Shown: piece after piece, positions 52,680 to 61,971 of the stretch | How positions within the stretch are numbered: the first letter of the stretch is position 1 | How the letters are laid out: each line of letters begins with the position of its first letter | DNA from: Paenibacillus chitinolyticus NBRC 15660 | GTDB taxonomy: Bacteria; Bacillota; Bacilli; Paenibacillales; NBRC-103111 | Direction of reading: 5' to 3' | DNA length: 64,000 nt | NCBI RefSeq assembly: GCF_000739915.1 | Contig: NZ_BBJT01000010.1 | Coordinates: 153,115-217,114, forward strand | The notes under the pieces: model-generated | Seen by the model: the letters and a program-made list of their open reading frames with translations, nothing else | The model's database searches: none | What the model was told of the DNA's origin: nothing | Position numbers and translations under genes: made by a program

Positions 52680-53723
52680 ATGAACAAAATAACGATTAAA
52701 GACATAGCGGCCGAGGCCGGCGTATCCATCGCGACCGTATCGAACGTGATGAACGGAACCGGAAGAGTCTCCGGTGAAACCGCCAAGAGAGTGCTCCGGG
52801 TCATCGACCGGCACGATTATGCGCCCAGCACGGCGGCCCGTTATCTGAAAGAAAGGCGCTCCCAGCTCATCGGGATTCTGGTCCCGACCGGCGATAGGGG
52901 ACGGCTCGAGGACAACCCGTTTTACTGGCAGCTCGTCATGGCCGTCGAAGCGGAAGCGAGGGAAGAGCGCCTGCATGTTATCGTTTCCGGCGTGACGGAA
53001 GAGGACCCGCTCACCTTTGTGCAGGAGCGGCAGCTCGACGGCATTATCGCTATCGGGATAACCGGCGATTCCCCGCTGCTGGGGCGCATCGCCCAGCTCG
53101 ACGTTCCGTGCGTGTATCTGGACTGCTACCTCGCCGGAGGGGAGAACCTCCAGGTCGTCAATATGAACGACCGGATGGGCGGTTACCTCGGGACGAAGCA
53201 CCTATTGTCGCTCGGGCATGAGCGGATTGCCGTCATCGCGGGCGACATCGTCACTTCGGGCGTCTATGAAGAACGCTGGCTCGGCTATACCCGGGCGCTG
53301 GAGGAGAGCGGCATCGCAGCGGACCGCGCTCTGCTCGTCGAGACGCCGGTCTCTCTGCTCGGCGGCTACCACAGCGCCCAGCAGGTTTACATGCTCAGCC
53401 CGAAGGTCACCGCCGTTTTCGCTTTTTCCGATGTGGCGGCAATCGGGCTGATGAAAGGGCTGCAAGAACTCGGCGTACGAATTCCCGACGATCTCTCCGT
53501 CATGGGGTATGACGATATCGACTACGCGGGCTTTATGACGCCCTCCCTGACCACGATCCGGCAGGATATCGGCACCAAGGGGAAGACGGCGATACGCCGC
53601 ATTCTCAGCATGATCCGCGGAAGCGTTCCGGCCGAACATTCGGTTACGCTGCCCGTCGAACTTAAACGCCGCCAGAGCACCGCCCGGCGGTTCCAATCCA
53701 ACTCCATTCAGAAAGAGGAATAG
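52680..53723 (+). CDS. LacI family transcriptional regulator
   Basis: 347 aa. The N-terminal LacI helix-turn-helix, TIKDIAAEAGVSIATVSNVM, is followed by the hinge helix region STAARYLKERRS and a sugar-binding periplasmic-like domain ending SLTTIRQDI and LPVELKRRQST. It presumably represses the alpha-glucosidase gene, which starts 3 bp after its stop, responding to a maltose- or xylose-type oligosaccharide. GGGGGAACG precedes the ATG. Confidence 0.95.
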   Translation: MNKITIKDIAAEAGVSIATVSNVMNGTGRVSGETAKRVLRVIDRHDYAPSTAARYLKERRSQLIGILVPTGDRGRLEDNPFYWQLVMAVEAEAREERLHVIVSGVTEEDPLTFVQERQLDGIIAIGITGDSPLLGRIAQLDVPCVYLDCYLAGGENLQVVNMNDRMGGYLGTKHLLSLGHERIAVIAGDIVTSGVYEERWLGYTRALEESGIAADRALLVETPVSLLGGYHSAQQVYMLSPKVTAVFAFSDVAAIGLMKGLQELGVRIPDDLSVMGYDDIDYAGFMTPSLTTIRQDIGTKGKTAIRRILSMIRGSVPAEHSVTLPVELKRRQSTARRFQSNSIQKEE

Positions 53724-53726
53724 GCC

Positions 53727-56162
53727 ATGCAAACGAGCGAAACCATACATCCCGACAAATCCATCGATACGGTGCTGGAAGTGGCCCCCAAAGCACCCGG
53801 ACGCGCCGCACGCGTAACGGAGCTGGACGATTCTTATGTGATTCACGGACAGCATGCCAATCTGCTGCTGACTTTTTTGGAATGCGGGCTGTTCCGGATC
53901 AAATTGTTCCACGGGAATAAGCCGGAGTTCAAGGCCGCGACCGTCGCTGTATTGTCGGAGGCGTTTCAACCGGTTAAAGCCGACCGGACGGAAAGCCCGG
54001 AAGCGTTCGAATTCCGCACTTCCGCGCTGCGCCTGATCGTCGAGAAAGAAACGTTCGCTTTGACGGTTCAAACGCCGGAAGGCGAGCTTTTGATGAAGCA
54101 GCCCACGCTTTCGTGGACGACACGAGGCTCGCTGAGCGGCTCCTATGTGATGGGGACGGACTCTCATTTTTACGGCCTCGGGGAGAAAACGAGCTTCCTG
54201 GACAAGCGGGGAGAGCGCTACGCGATGTGGAACTCCGACGTGTTCGCGCCGCATGTACCGGAAATCGAAGCGCTGTACGAATCGATCCCTCTGCTCATTC
54301 ACATGCATCAAACCGGAACTTACGGATTGTTTCTCGACAATCCCGGCCGCACGGATTTCGATATGCGCACGCATCCCGATCTTTTTACGATTCAATGCAC
54401 GACCGGGGAGTATGACCTGTATTTCATTTTCGGTCCGCAGCCCAAAGACGTCGTCGGCCGTTACACAAAGCTGACGGGCCGCATCTCTATGCCGCCGAAA
54501 TGGTCCCTTGGCTACCATCAGTCCCGTTACAGCTATATGAACCAGCAGGAAGTACTGGAGCTGGCACGCACGTTCCGCGAGAGAAACATCCCGTGCGACG
54601 TCATTCATCTCGATATCCATTACATGGATCAGTACCGCGTCTTTACGTTCGATAAGGACCGTTTTCCGGACCCGGAAGGAATGATGGCGGAGCTGAAAAA
54701 GCTTGGCATGCGCATCGTGCCGATTGTCGATCCCGGCGTCAAAAAAGATCCCAAATACCCGATTTACCGGGAAGGGATCGAGAACGGCTATTTCTGCAAA
54801 AAGCTGGAAGGCGAGCTGTTTATCGGAGACGTGTGGCCCGGTAAAAGCGCGTTCCCCGATTTCACGGAAGATGCCGTGGGCAAATGGTGGGGGGAGAAGC
54901 ACAAGTTCTACGTGGACCTCGGAATCACGGGGATTTGGAACGATATGAACGAGCCGGCTGTGTTCAACGAATCCAAAACGATGGATCTCGACGTCATCCA
55001 TGGCAATAACGGAGACAGCAAGACGCACGAAGAACTGCATAACTTGTACGGCATGATGATGTCCAAAGCGACATTCGAAAGTCTCCGGGAGCAGTTGGGC
55101 GGCGAGCGGCCGTTCGTTCTGACCCGCGCGGGCTACAGCGGTGTGCAGCGTTATGCCGCCGTATGGACGGGCGACAACCGCAGCTTCTGGGAGCATATGG
55201 CGATGGCGATTCCGATGGTGCTGAACCTGGGGTTGTCCGGGATTCCGTTCACGGGCCCCGATATCGGCGGCTTCGCGCATCACTCCACGGGACAACTGCT
55301 TGCCCGCTGGACGCAAATGGGGGCGCTGTTTCCTTTCTGCCGCAACCACAGTGTGATCGACTCCGTCCGCCAGGAGCCGTGGTCGTTCGGCGAAGAGACC
55401 GAGGCAATCTGCCGCACTTATATCGAGCTCCGCTACCGCTGGATGCCGGTATTGTACACGCTGTTCCACGAAGCATCCCGGACCGGGATGCCGATTCTGC
55501 GGCCGCTTGTGCTGGAATATCCGCACGATCCGCAGGTGACGAACCTCAGCGACCAGTTCCTGTTCGGCAGCAGCGTTCTCGTCGCCCCGGTCTACCGTCC
55601 CGATACGGAGCACCGCGCCGTGTATATCCCGGAAGGCGAGTGGATCGACTACTGGAGCGGGGAGAAGCATGCGGGACCGAAACATATTCTCGCCCACGCG
55701 CCGCTCCACATTATGCCGATGTATATCAAAGCGGGAGCCATCCTTGCGGAAGAGCCGCTTAAGCAGCATGCGGACGAGAGAACGGCAGCGTCTCTGACGT
55801 GGAACATTTATGCTTCCGGCGGCAGTTCCGAAGGAACCGTGTACGAAGACGACGGGATCACTTACGGGTACGAGCAGGGAGCGTACAATGTGATCCGCAT
55901 GTCCACGGAAGCGGCGGACGGAGGCATGAAGCTGGCCTGGGCTTACGAGCACACCGGGCTGCCCGACGCGGACCGCAGCTTCCTGATCCGCATCAAACTT
56001 GCGGGATTCGTTCCTGCGGCGGTCGAAGGCCTCCAGCGTCTGGAAGCCGGGGTGATCGACCGGGAGCAGTCCGCAGCCGGCTGGACCTACGACGAAGCGG
56101 CGGGAGAGATTCTGATCCGGACAGCGGACACCCCGCAGCAGATTTTACACATCCGCGCCTGA
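53727..56162 (+). CDS. Glycoside hydrolase family 31 alpha-glucosidase
   Basis: 811 aa GH31 enzyme: N-terminal beta-sandwich (to about 250), (beta/alpha)8 barrel and two C-terminal beta domains. The nucleophile is Asp406 in IWNDMNEP. The barrel opens with MPPKWSLGYHQSRYSY, and FTGPDIGGF follows; the acid/base Asp is in WTGDNRS. No signal peptide, so it acts in the cytoplasm on imported alpha-glucosides. It is translationally close to the LacI regulator (3-bp gap). No transporter is adjacent. Confidence 0.95.
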   Translation: MQTSETIHPDKSIDTVLEVAPKAPGRAARVTELDDSYVIHGQHANLLLTFLECGLFRIKLFHGNKPEFKAATVAVLSEAFQPVKADRTESPEAFEFRTSALRLIVEKETFALTVQTPEGELLMKQPTLSWTTRGSLSGSYVMGTDSHFYGLGEKTSFLDKRGERYAMWNSDVFAPHVPEIEALYESIPLLIHMHQTGTYGLFLDNPGRTDFDMRTHPDLFTIQCTTGEYDLYFIFGPQPKDVVGRYTKLTGRISMPPKWSLGYHQSRYSYMNQQEVLELARTFRERNIPCDVIHLDIHYMDQYRVFTFDKDRFPDPEGMMAELKKLGMRIVPIVDPGVKKDPKYPIYREGIENGYFCKKLEGELFIGDVWPGKSAFPDFTEDAVGKWWGEKHKFYVDLGITGIWNDMNEPAVFNESKTMDLDVIHGNNGDSKTHEELHNLYGMMMSKATFESLREQLGGERPFVLTRAGYSGVQRYAAVWTGDNRSFWEHMAMAIPMVLNLGLSGIPFTGPDIGGFAHHSTGQLLARWTQMGALFPFCRNHSVIDSVRQEPWSFGEETEAICRTYIELRYRWMPVLYTLFHEASRTGMPILRPLVLEYPHDPQVTNLSDQFLFGSSVLVAPVYRPDTEHRAVYIPEGEWIDYWSGEKHAGPKHILAHAPLHIMPMYIKAGAILAEEPLKQHADERTAASLTWNIYASGGSSEGTVYEDDGITYGYEQGAYNVIRMSTEAADGGMKLAWAYEHTGLPDADRSFLIRIKLAGFVPAAVEGLQRLEAGVIDREQSAAGWTYDEAAGEILIRTADTPQQILHIRA

Positions 56163-56210
56163 TCGTTCGGCGCGCGGTCAGACCGCTTCCGGCGGTGCGA
56201 AAGCTCCGGC

Positions 56211-56236
56211 CCCTTTCAGGGGTCGGGGCTTTTTAG
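56211..56236 (+). terminator. Terminator after GH31 gene
   Basis: AGCTCCGGCCCC and GGGGTCGGGGCT pair with T-C and G-T irregularities, followed by TTTT. Confidence 0.75.
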
Positions 56237-56355
56237 CGTGCCCGGATGTACGGCCGCTGTGTCACGAATAAGCCGGCGAGGCGGAGAGTAGCCCGGCAGC
56301 TGCGCACAACAGTGGAGGATAAGCTCAAATCCGCTCGCTTCTGTCCGATTCGTGC

Positions 56356-56415
56356 GGACAATCCCGGACAGTCCCAGACAGTCCCAGACAGTCCCGGACA
56401 GTCCCAGACAGTCCC
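56356..56415. repeat. Six tandem decamer repeats
   Basis: Six consecutive 10-bp units of the form (G/A)GACAGTCCC, the first with one change (GGACAATCCC). The array lies between the GH31 terminator and the end of a leftward gene. It is too short in period for CRISPR and is not in a credible reading frame. Confidence 0.9.
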
Positions 56416-56442
56416 TCTGCTCCTTGCTCCGCCTCGTCACCG

Positions 56443-56790
56443 CTATTTCAGCTTGGTGATCACAAAGCCGCCGACCACGATACCGAGGCCGACCCAGGTT
56501 TTCCAGTTCGGAATTTCCTTCAGGAAGATGTACCCCATCAGCACGCAGATAAAAATCTCGATGCCTTTGGATATGCCTAAGGACAAGGTCAAGTTGCCCG
56601 TCGTCTTGTAGCAGAACTTCACGCCGTAGCCGATCATGACGTTGGCCGCAAACACCAGCGGGATCATTTTACACTGAAACCACAAGGTTTGCCAGAGCGA
56701 AGGATCGATGTGTTTGCTCTGGTACGAGAAGATGCTGTTGATCGTCAGAAGTCCCGCCAGAAGCAGGGCGATTCCGTATACCATAAACAT
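56443..56790 (-). CDS. Small DMT/SMR-type membrane protein
   Basis: 115 aa with four hydrophobic segments, about 2-20, 36-58, 63-85 and 90-112. Size and topology match small multidrug resistance-type transporters. GISKGIEIFICVLMGYIFLKEIPNW and the following Gly-rich helix look like an EamA half-unit. It probably works as a dimer; the substrate is unknown. AAAGGAGACTAG gives the ribosome binding site for ATG 56790. Confidence 0.78.
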   Translation of the reverse strand: MFMVYGIALLLAGLLTINSIFSYQSKHIDPSLWQTLWFQCKMIPLVFAANVMIGYGVKFCYKTTGNLTLSLGISKGIEIFICVLMGYIFLKEIPNWKTWVGLGIVVGGFVITKLK

Positions 56791-56983
56791 GAGCTAGTCT
56801 CCTTTGTCTGTTTCTTCCCGTTTAATGTTTCCGGCGCGCAACAAATTAACCGCTGGAAAACTTATTTGTTCCGGGCGAAATAAACTATTCACACAATGTT
56901 AACGAGAATAGCCCTGTTGAGTCATATTAAAAAGGGCAGCCGCGTGTAAGAATAATGGAAGCGAAAGGAAAGGAGGCCTTGCC

Positions 56984-57367
56984 TTGCTAAAACCGATCAG
57001 CCGATTCCTGCTGGCCGTTCTTCTGGTGTTTGCGGTCACGGCTTGCTCGTCCGAACTTAAGGGACAAGACCCGGCCAAAGTCAAAGTCGATCTTGTCACC
57101 GAGCCTTCACCGGTCAAGACAGGCGAGAAAGCGGTGGTCACCGCGAAGATTACCGGATTAACCACACAAGAGGGGGCGAGAGTCCAGCTTGACGTCCGCC
57201 TGGCGGACAACAGCGGGCTTCCGGAACTGCTGGATGCGAAATCAAGCGGGGACGGAAATTACTCGATAGAGAAAACGTTCGATCAGCCCGGCAAATATGC
57301 CATTTACGTGCATCTCTACCAGGGAGTGCTGCACATCACCAAGAAAAAGGTGCTTGACGTTTCATGA
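56984..57367 (+). CDS. FixH/YtkA-like lipoprotein of the nos accessory operon
   Basis: 127 aa. The signal peptide ends at lipobox VTAC (Cys at about residue 21). The mature part is a single immunoglobulin-like beta domain (KVDLVTEPSPVKTGEKAVVTAKI, with YAIYVHLYQG), as in FixH/YtkA proteins. It probably works outside the membrane in copper-protein assembly. TTG 56984 has GGAGG seven bases upstream. The stop overlaps the nosD start (ATGA). Confidence 0.82.
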   Translation: MLKPISRFLLAVLLVFAVTACSSELKGQDPAKVKVDLVTEPSPVKTGEKAVVTAKITGLTTQEGARVQLDVRLADNSGLPELLDAKSSGDGNYSIEKTFDQPGKYAIYVHLYQGVLHITKKKVLDVS

Positions 57368-58731
57368 AGCTCCGTCTGATTCCCCTGTGGCTGTGCGTCT
57401 GTGCCGCGGCGGCCGCCGTGCTATGGCTGCCTCACCAGCGGGCGGAAGCGGCTCCGCCGGACGCGGGTGCGGCCCGGCCCGCCGAGCTGCAGCAGCTCAT
57501 CGACCGTACGCCGTCCGGCGGTCTGCTCCGGCTCCCGGCAGGCTCCTACGAGGGCCCGGCCGTTATTACCCGTCCCATCGTGATCGAGGGGCAGAGCGGT
57601 GCCGTCGTCAGGAACAAGGACGGCAGCGGAAAGCCCGCTATTACCGTCCGGGCGGACGATGTTTCCCTGAAAGGCCTGCAGATTGAGCAGGACGGGGAAG
57701 GGGCGTCTTCCGACACGTCCGCGGTGCTGGTCCAGGGAAGCGGAGCCTTGCTTCATTCGCTGGATATCCGCACGGATGCTTTCGGCATTCTGCTGCGGGA
57801 TACGGGGCACAACCGGATCGAGAATAATTCCGTCGTCCGGACCGGAAGCGGAGCGGCCAAGCTGTCCGAAAGACGCAATGGCATCGATCTTTTCAACGCG
57901 CACGATAACGTGATCTCAGGCAACCGGGTAAGCTCCATGAACGACGGCATTTATCTGGAAAGCAGCCATCGGAACAAGGTGGAAGCCAATGCCGTCGAAC
58001 ATTCCCGGTACGGGATTCACTGCATGTACACGAAGGGGACGGTCGTCCGGGGCAACACCGGCATGTACAACATCACGGGCGCCATGATCATGGGCGTCAA
58101 AGAAGCCGAGGTATCGGGCAATTCCTTTACGAAACAGAGCGAGAGCGTGAACTCTCAGGGATTGCTGTTCTTCGACGTACATAATTCGAAAGTAACCGGC
58201 AACAAAGTGGAGGGCAACCGGGTCGGCCTTTATGTCGAGCAATCGGGCTCCAACGAGTTCACTAACAACGACGTGCTGCAAAATTTCGTGGGCGTCCAGT
58301 TTCTGGAATCGGAAAATAACCGCTTCACCGGCAACCGTTTTATCGGCAACGTAATCGAGGCGGAAGCGAATGAGAGCGAGAGCAACGCATTCAGCGGCAA
58401 CTTCTGGGAGGCGTTCCGCGGTCTGGACAGCGACGGGGACGGGAGCAGCGAGTTGTCGTATGCGCTGAATCCTTTTTTTCAAAGATTGACGGGGGCGGTT
58501 CCCGCTTACCAGTTGTTTTTTCAGTCGCCGGGGATGCAGTTTCTCGAAGGGATGTACGCCTCGGACCGTGAAGGCTGGACCAAGGATGAAGCGCCTTTGA
58601 TGAAGCCGGGAACGGGGCCGGAACAAAAGCCGTTAAGCGGATCGGCGGGGAATACGACGCTAGTATTCGGGCTCCTGCTGCTGCTGGCGTCCGTCAGTAC
58701 AATTTATTATGTGGGGGTAAGAAGAGGATGA
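57364..58731 (+). CDS. nosD: NosD-like parallel beta-helix protein
   Basis: 455 aa. A signal peptide (1-27) precedes a right-handed parallel beta-helix made of repeated strand units (N-x-V-x-x-N type, for example NRIENNSVV, NVISGNRVS and NRFTGNRFI) from about 70 to 350. A C-terminal membrane anchor is also present (LVFGLLLLLASVSTIYYVG). NosD works with the NosFY ABC transporter in maturation of the copper site of nitrous oxide reductase. Overlaps nosL by four bases. Confidence 0.9.
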   Translation: MKLRLIPLWLCVCAAAAAVLWLPHQRAEAAPPDAGAARPAELQQLIDRTPSGGLLRLPAGSYEGPAVITRPIVIEGQSGAVVRNKDGSGKPAITVRADDVSLKGLQIEQDGEGASSDTSAVLVQGSGALLHSLDIRTDAFGILLRDTGHNRIENNSVVRTGSGAAKLSERRNGIDLFNAHDNVISGNRVSSMNDGIYLESSHRNKVEANAVEHSRYGIHCMYTKGTVVRGNTGMYNITGAMIMGVKEAEVSGNSFTKQSESVNSQGLLFFDVHNSKVTGNKVEGNRVGLYVEQSGSNEFTNNDVLQNFVGVQFLESENNRFTGNRFIGNVIEAEANESESNAFSGNFWEAFRGLDSDGDGSSELSYALNPFFQRLTGAVPAYQLFFQSPGMQFLEGMYASDREGWTKDEAPLMKPGTGPEQKPLSGSAGNTTLVFGLLLLLASVSTIYYVGVRRG

Positions 58732-59297
58732 AAAAAACTGGGTTGTTTTTGCTGAGTGTACTGCTGATTATGACAATTTTGTCCGCTTGCGGGAAAGCGA
58801 AGGATCAGGCGGAACCCATCAACGAAGAAACGGATAAATGCGCGATCTGCAACATGCAGATCAAAGACGACGCGTTTGCCGTCCAGCTCAAAACGAAAGA
58901 CGGAAAAACCTACAAATTCGACGATCTCGGCTGTATGAACGAATGGAAAGGGAAAAATGCGGCGGACTCCATCCAAGTCCAGTTTGTCCGGGATTATAAC
59001 AACAAAGAATGGATCAAGTATGAGGATGCGACTTACGTGTACGATCCTTCCTTCAAATCCCCGATGGCTTACGGCATCTATTCGTTTAAGGATAAAGCGG
59101 AAGCCCAGAAGTTCGCGGACAGCCAGAAAAAAGGCAAAGTGATGACGGCTGCGGATCTCGGCAAGCACACGTGGGAGCAGAGTAAAAGCATGATGAACAT
59201 GGGCGGAAGCCATGACCACAGCGTCACGCCGGAAGCCGGCGGGGATAAGGACGCTCACGGCGGCAAAGCCGGCGACCAGGGAACGCACGGCAAATGA
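58728..59297 (+). CDS. nosL: NosL family copper-chaperone lipoprotein
   Basis: 189 aa. The lipobox LSAC puts the lipidated Cys at about residue 20. The NosL core shows CAICNMQIKDDAFA and KFDDLGCMNEW; the Cys and Met residues suit Cu(I) delivery. Unusually, the C-terminal 35 residues are rich in His and Gly (HDHS, DAHGGKAGDQGTHGK), which could bind extra metal. Overlaps both neighbours by ATGA. Confidence 0.92.
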   Translation: MKKTGLFLLSVLLIMTILSACGKAKDQAEPINEETDKCAICNMQIKDDAFAVQLKTKDGKTYKFDDLGCMNEWKGKNAADSIQVQFVRDYNNKEWIKYEDATYVYDPSFKSPMAYGIYSFKDKAEAQKFADSQKKGKVMTAADLGKHTWEQSKSMMNMGGSHDHSVTPEAGGDKDAHGGKAGDQGTHGK

Positions 59298-60112
59298 ACG
59301 TGCTGACGATCGCACTGCGAGAAGTAAAAGTCGGGTTTAGAAACCCGTGGGCCTATTCGTTTATGGCCCTCTTTTCTTTATTCAGCCTCTCTTTGCTTCT
59401 CATTAACGCTCAAAGCTTCGTAGAGGGCTATTCAAGCTCTACCTCTTCCATGCTAAATCTGATCTTATATCTACTTCCGCTAATGACGCTTCTGCTGGGT
59501 TCGTTTTCGTTAACGGCGGAGAAGGAAGAAGGAAGCTGGCAGCTTCTTTCAACGTATCCGCTCGCTACATTTGCGTTTATTGCCGGGAAATATACCGGTT
59601 TGACCGTGGTTATGCTGACCATCGTCGCCTTCGGATACGGCCTGACGGGCATAGTCGGGGCGTTGACTGGAAGGGGGCTGCAGCCGGCTACGCTCGGGTT
59701 GTTTTTTGCCTTCTCCACGGGGCTCGTTCTGCTGTTTCTTGCGATCGCGCTCGTACTGGGCACGTTTGCCAAGAACCGCTGGCAGGCACTGACCGCAGGT
59801 GTGGCGGTGTGGTTTTTCGCGGTGATCGGCTGGCCGACGCTGCTGATAGCCGTTCTCGGCCAGCTTCCTTACGTCTGGATCAAAAGCGCGCTTGTGGCGC
59901 TCACATTCCTGAACCCGGCGGAGCTTGTCCGGCTGTTCGTCGTCGTGAAGCTCGGAGGCGGTGCGGCGCTGGGGCCCGAATATTACGAGTGGGTCCGCTG
60001 GATCGGCCGTCCGGAAGGAACTCTGGTATTTATGGGCTTGTGCCTGGTCTGGATCGCCGTATGCGCAGGCTTGGCCAACTGGATCTGGGAAAGGGGGCGT
60101 TCCCGTGGCTGA
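59294..60112 (+). CDS. nosY: NosY-like ABC transporter permease
   Basis: 272 aa with six predicted membrane helices of the ABC-2 permease type. It starts MNVLTIALREVKVGFRNPWAY and has the family-typical TAEKEEGSWQLLSTYPL loop. With NosF it powers a step in copper-sulfur site assembly together with NosD. It overlaps nosL by four bases and nosF by eight. Confidence 0.9.
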   Translation: MNVLTIALREVKVGFRNPWAYSFMALFSLFSLSLLLINAQSFVEGYSSSTSSMLNLILYLLPLMTLLLGSFSLTAEKEEGSWQLLSTYPLATFAFIAGKYTGLTVVMLTIVAFGYGLTGIVGALTGRGLQPATLGLFFAFSTGLVLLFLAIALVLGTFAKNRWQALTAGVAVWFFAVIGWPTLLIAVLGQLPYVWIKSALVALTFLNPAELVRLFVVVKLGGGAALGPEYYEWVRWIGRPEGTLVFMGLCLVWIAVCAGLANWIWERGRSRG

Positions 60113-60845
60113 GAATGTCCTGCAAGTGTCTGACTTGCATAAAAAAATCGGCAAACAGCCGATTATTCACTCGGTCAACCTCCGGATAAGCAGGGGACAG
60201 GTGCTGACCCTCTGCGGCGGGAACGGTGCCGGGAAAAGCACCATTCTGCGGATGATAGCAGGTATTACGCAGCCCACTTCGGGGGTTATCGAGGTAAACG
60301 GCCGGAAGTGGAAAGAAAATCGCACGGCGTATGCGCAGCAGATCGGGTACATGCCGGATGATTATTTGTTCGGCCAAGGGTTGTCGGCGGAGGAAACGCT
60401 TGTGTTCTGGGCTTCGCTGCGCAAGGTTTCCAAAGCGAGAGTGCTGGAAACCTTGGAGCTGGTCGGACTGGCCGATGTGAGGCGCAAGCCGGTCAGCTCC
60501 TTCTCCAAAGGCATGCGGCAGCGGCTGCTGTTCGCCCAGGCTCTGCTGGCCAAGCCGGCGCTGCTCATCATGGACGAACCGACCAACGGACTTGATCCTT
60601 ACTGGATGGATTCGTTCGTCGAGCTTGTCCGCTACGCGAAACGGGAAGGTCATGCCGTTCTGTTCTCCACGCACCAGCTTGGCGTGGCGGAGTCGGCCGC
60701 CGATCATGTCGTGTTCCTGAAAGAAGGGCGCATAGCTGAGGAGGGGACGGCCGAGTCTTTCCGGGAAGCCTACGGTCCCGGGGGGCTGCAGGCGGCCTTC
60801 TCCAAGCTGTTCGGCTATCGTACCGGCGGAGACGGCGGGATTTAG
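60105..60845 (+). CDS. nosF: NosF-like ABC transporter ATPase
   Basis: 246 aa from GTG 60105, which follows AAAGGGGGCG; upstream in-frame codons lie inside nosY. Walker A is GGNGAGKST (38-46), signature SSFSKGMRQRLLFAQAL, Walker B LLIMDEPTNGLD and H-loop STHQLG. It partners NosY. The next gene starts 15 bp later. Confidence 0.92.
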   Translation: MAENVLQVSDLHKKIGKQPIIHSVNLRISRGQVLTLCGGNGAGKSTILRMIAGITQPTSGVIEVNGRKWKENRTAYAQQIGYMPDDYLFGQGLSAEETLVFWASLRKVSKARVLETLELVGLADVRRKPVSSFSKGMRQRLLFAQALLAKPALLIMDEPTNGLDPYWMDSFVELVRYAKREGHAVLFSTHQLGVAESAADHVVFLKEGRIAEEGTAESFREAYGPGGLQAAFSKLFGYRTGGDGGI

Positions 60846-60860
60846 AGGGAGGCGGAAGAT

Positions 60861-61388
60861 TTGACACATAAGCTGCGGCGAGGAGCCGTCCTGCTTATCG
60901 CAGGGCTGATCGCGGCCGCCCTGGCGTACACCCTGCTCCATGCGGATTCGAAGGAGCCGGCCGTGGCGGTCCGGACCGGTGCGATGGCGCCGGATTTTAC
61001 CGTTACCGGATTGGACGGCCGTTCCGCAGCGCTTTCCGACTACCGGGGGAAGGGCGTGCTGCTTAATTTCTGGGCCTCCTGGTGCGGCCCTTGTACGCAT
61101 GAGATGCCCCGTATGAATGAAGCTTACCTAGAAGGAATTCCGGACGTGGAAATTGTCGCTGTCAACGTAGGCGAATCGAGAGGAACGGCGAACGAATTCG
61201 CTATGCGGGAAAACCTTGCATTTCCCGTCCTGCTTGATCCGAGCGGCGAGGCCGCCCAAAAATACCGGGTCGTCGGCCTTCCGGCCACGTTCCTGATTGA
61301 TCCCGACGGCAAAATCGCGGCGATTCGTCCGGGTGAGCTGACCAGCTCTTCGGAAGTGAAGAAGCTGCTGCAAAGCCTGAGCAGATGA
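60861..61388 (+). CDS. TlpA/ResA-like membrane-anchored thiol-disulfide oxidoreductase
   Basis: 175 aa. An N-terminal anchor (about 8-24) is followed by a thioredoxin domain with active site WCGPC (Cys75, Cys78) in NFWASWCGPCTHEMP, and the cis-Pro motif LPATFLI. It probably keeps thiols of copper-binding partners reduced at the cell surface, fitting its place as last gene of the nos accessory operon. TTG start with GGGAGGCGG upstream. Confidence 0.92.
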   Translation: MTHKLRRGAVLLIAGLIAAALAYTLLHADSKEPAVAVRTGAMAPDFTVTGLDGRSAALSDYRGKGVLLNFWASWCGPCTHEMPRMNEAYLEGIPDVEIVAVNVGESRGTANEFAMRENLAFPVLLDPSGEAAQKYRVVGLPATFLIDPDGKIAAIRPGELTSSSEVKKLLQSLSR

Positions 61389-61445
61389 ATGAAGGCTGGC
61401 TTCGGGTAGAACCGGAAGCCGTCCGTATCTTTTCACTGCCGCCGC

Positions 61446-61480
61446 TAAAAAACTCCGGACCGCCGAAGGTCCGGAGTTTT
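61446..61480. terminator. Terminator at the end of the nos accessory operon
   Basis: AAAAACTCCGGACC and GGTCCGGAGTTTTT form a perfect 14-bp stem with a GCCGAA loop; A and T tracts on both sides. Confidence 0.93.
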
Positions 61481-61971
61481 TCGTTCATTCGCGGTAAACG
61501 CCCGTCGATGACGACCGGCCGGCGAGTATCAGCCTCCGCAGGCGGGATGCCGCCGAAGATTATCCGGCACCTCCTCCGTCAGGGGGATACCGAGGCTCCG
61601 GCAACCCACCAGGAGAGCACCGGCCGCAGGCAAGAAACGGGTGGCTGCCAGCAGTAGGTCTTGTGGTTGCCGACACTTAATTTTTCCGTAAGTTTTTTTT
61701 TGATATAGGCGCTGTTCACGACGCTTCCGGCGACCGCCGCGGAAACCGTCTCTCCGTTAAAACGGGAACCCAGGACCTGCCGCACACCGCGATTTCGGAG
61801 AAATTTTCCTGCCGAACATCTTTCTATCCCGTCTTCCGTCCCTTGCAGGGATACTCCCGGGCCGATATACTGAAGTGTACGAGAAACAAGAACCTGGCGC
61901 CGGAACGACAAAAAGATGGATGTCTTGCACTGCGGAAAACGCAGCGAGATACATAGATAGGAAGATAGCCT
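61481..61971. other. 491-bp gap before topB
   Basis: No convincing gene on either strand. A leftward open frame (to 61579) lacks a start with a ribosome binding site. The first part (61500-61660) is GC-rich with several small inverted repeats but fits no riboswitch consensus I know. Around 61680-61710 there is an A/T-rich tract with nine Ts. The topB promoter is probably near 61860 but no clear boxes were seen. Confidence 0.5.

Noticed and set aside
53202..55952. 916-codon open frame on the minus strand opposite the LacI and GH31 genes
   Set aside because: Composition is Arg/His-rich without domains, and both plus-strand genes have clear family motifs. It is an antisense shadow produced by GC-rich codon usage.
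56356..56415. CRISPR array
   Set aside because: The period is 10 bp with no spacers and there are no cas genes.
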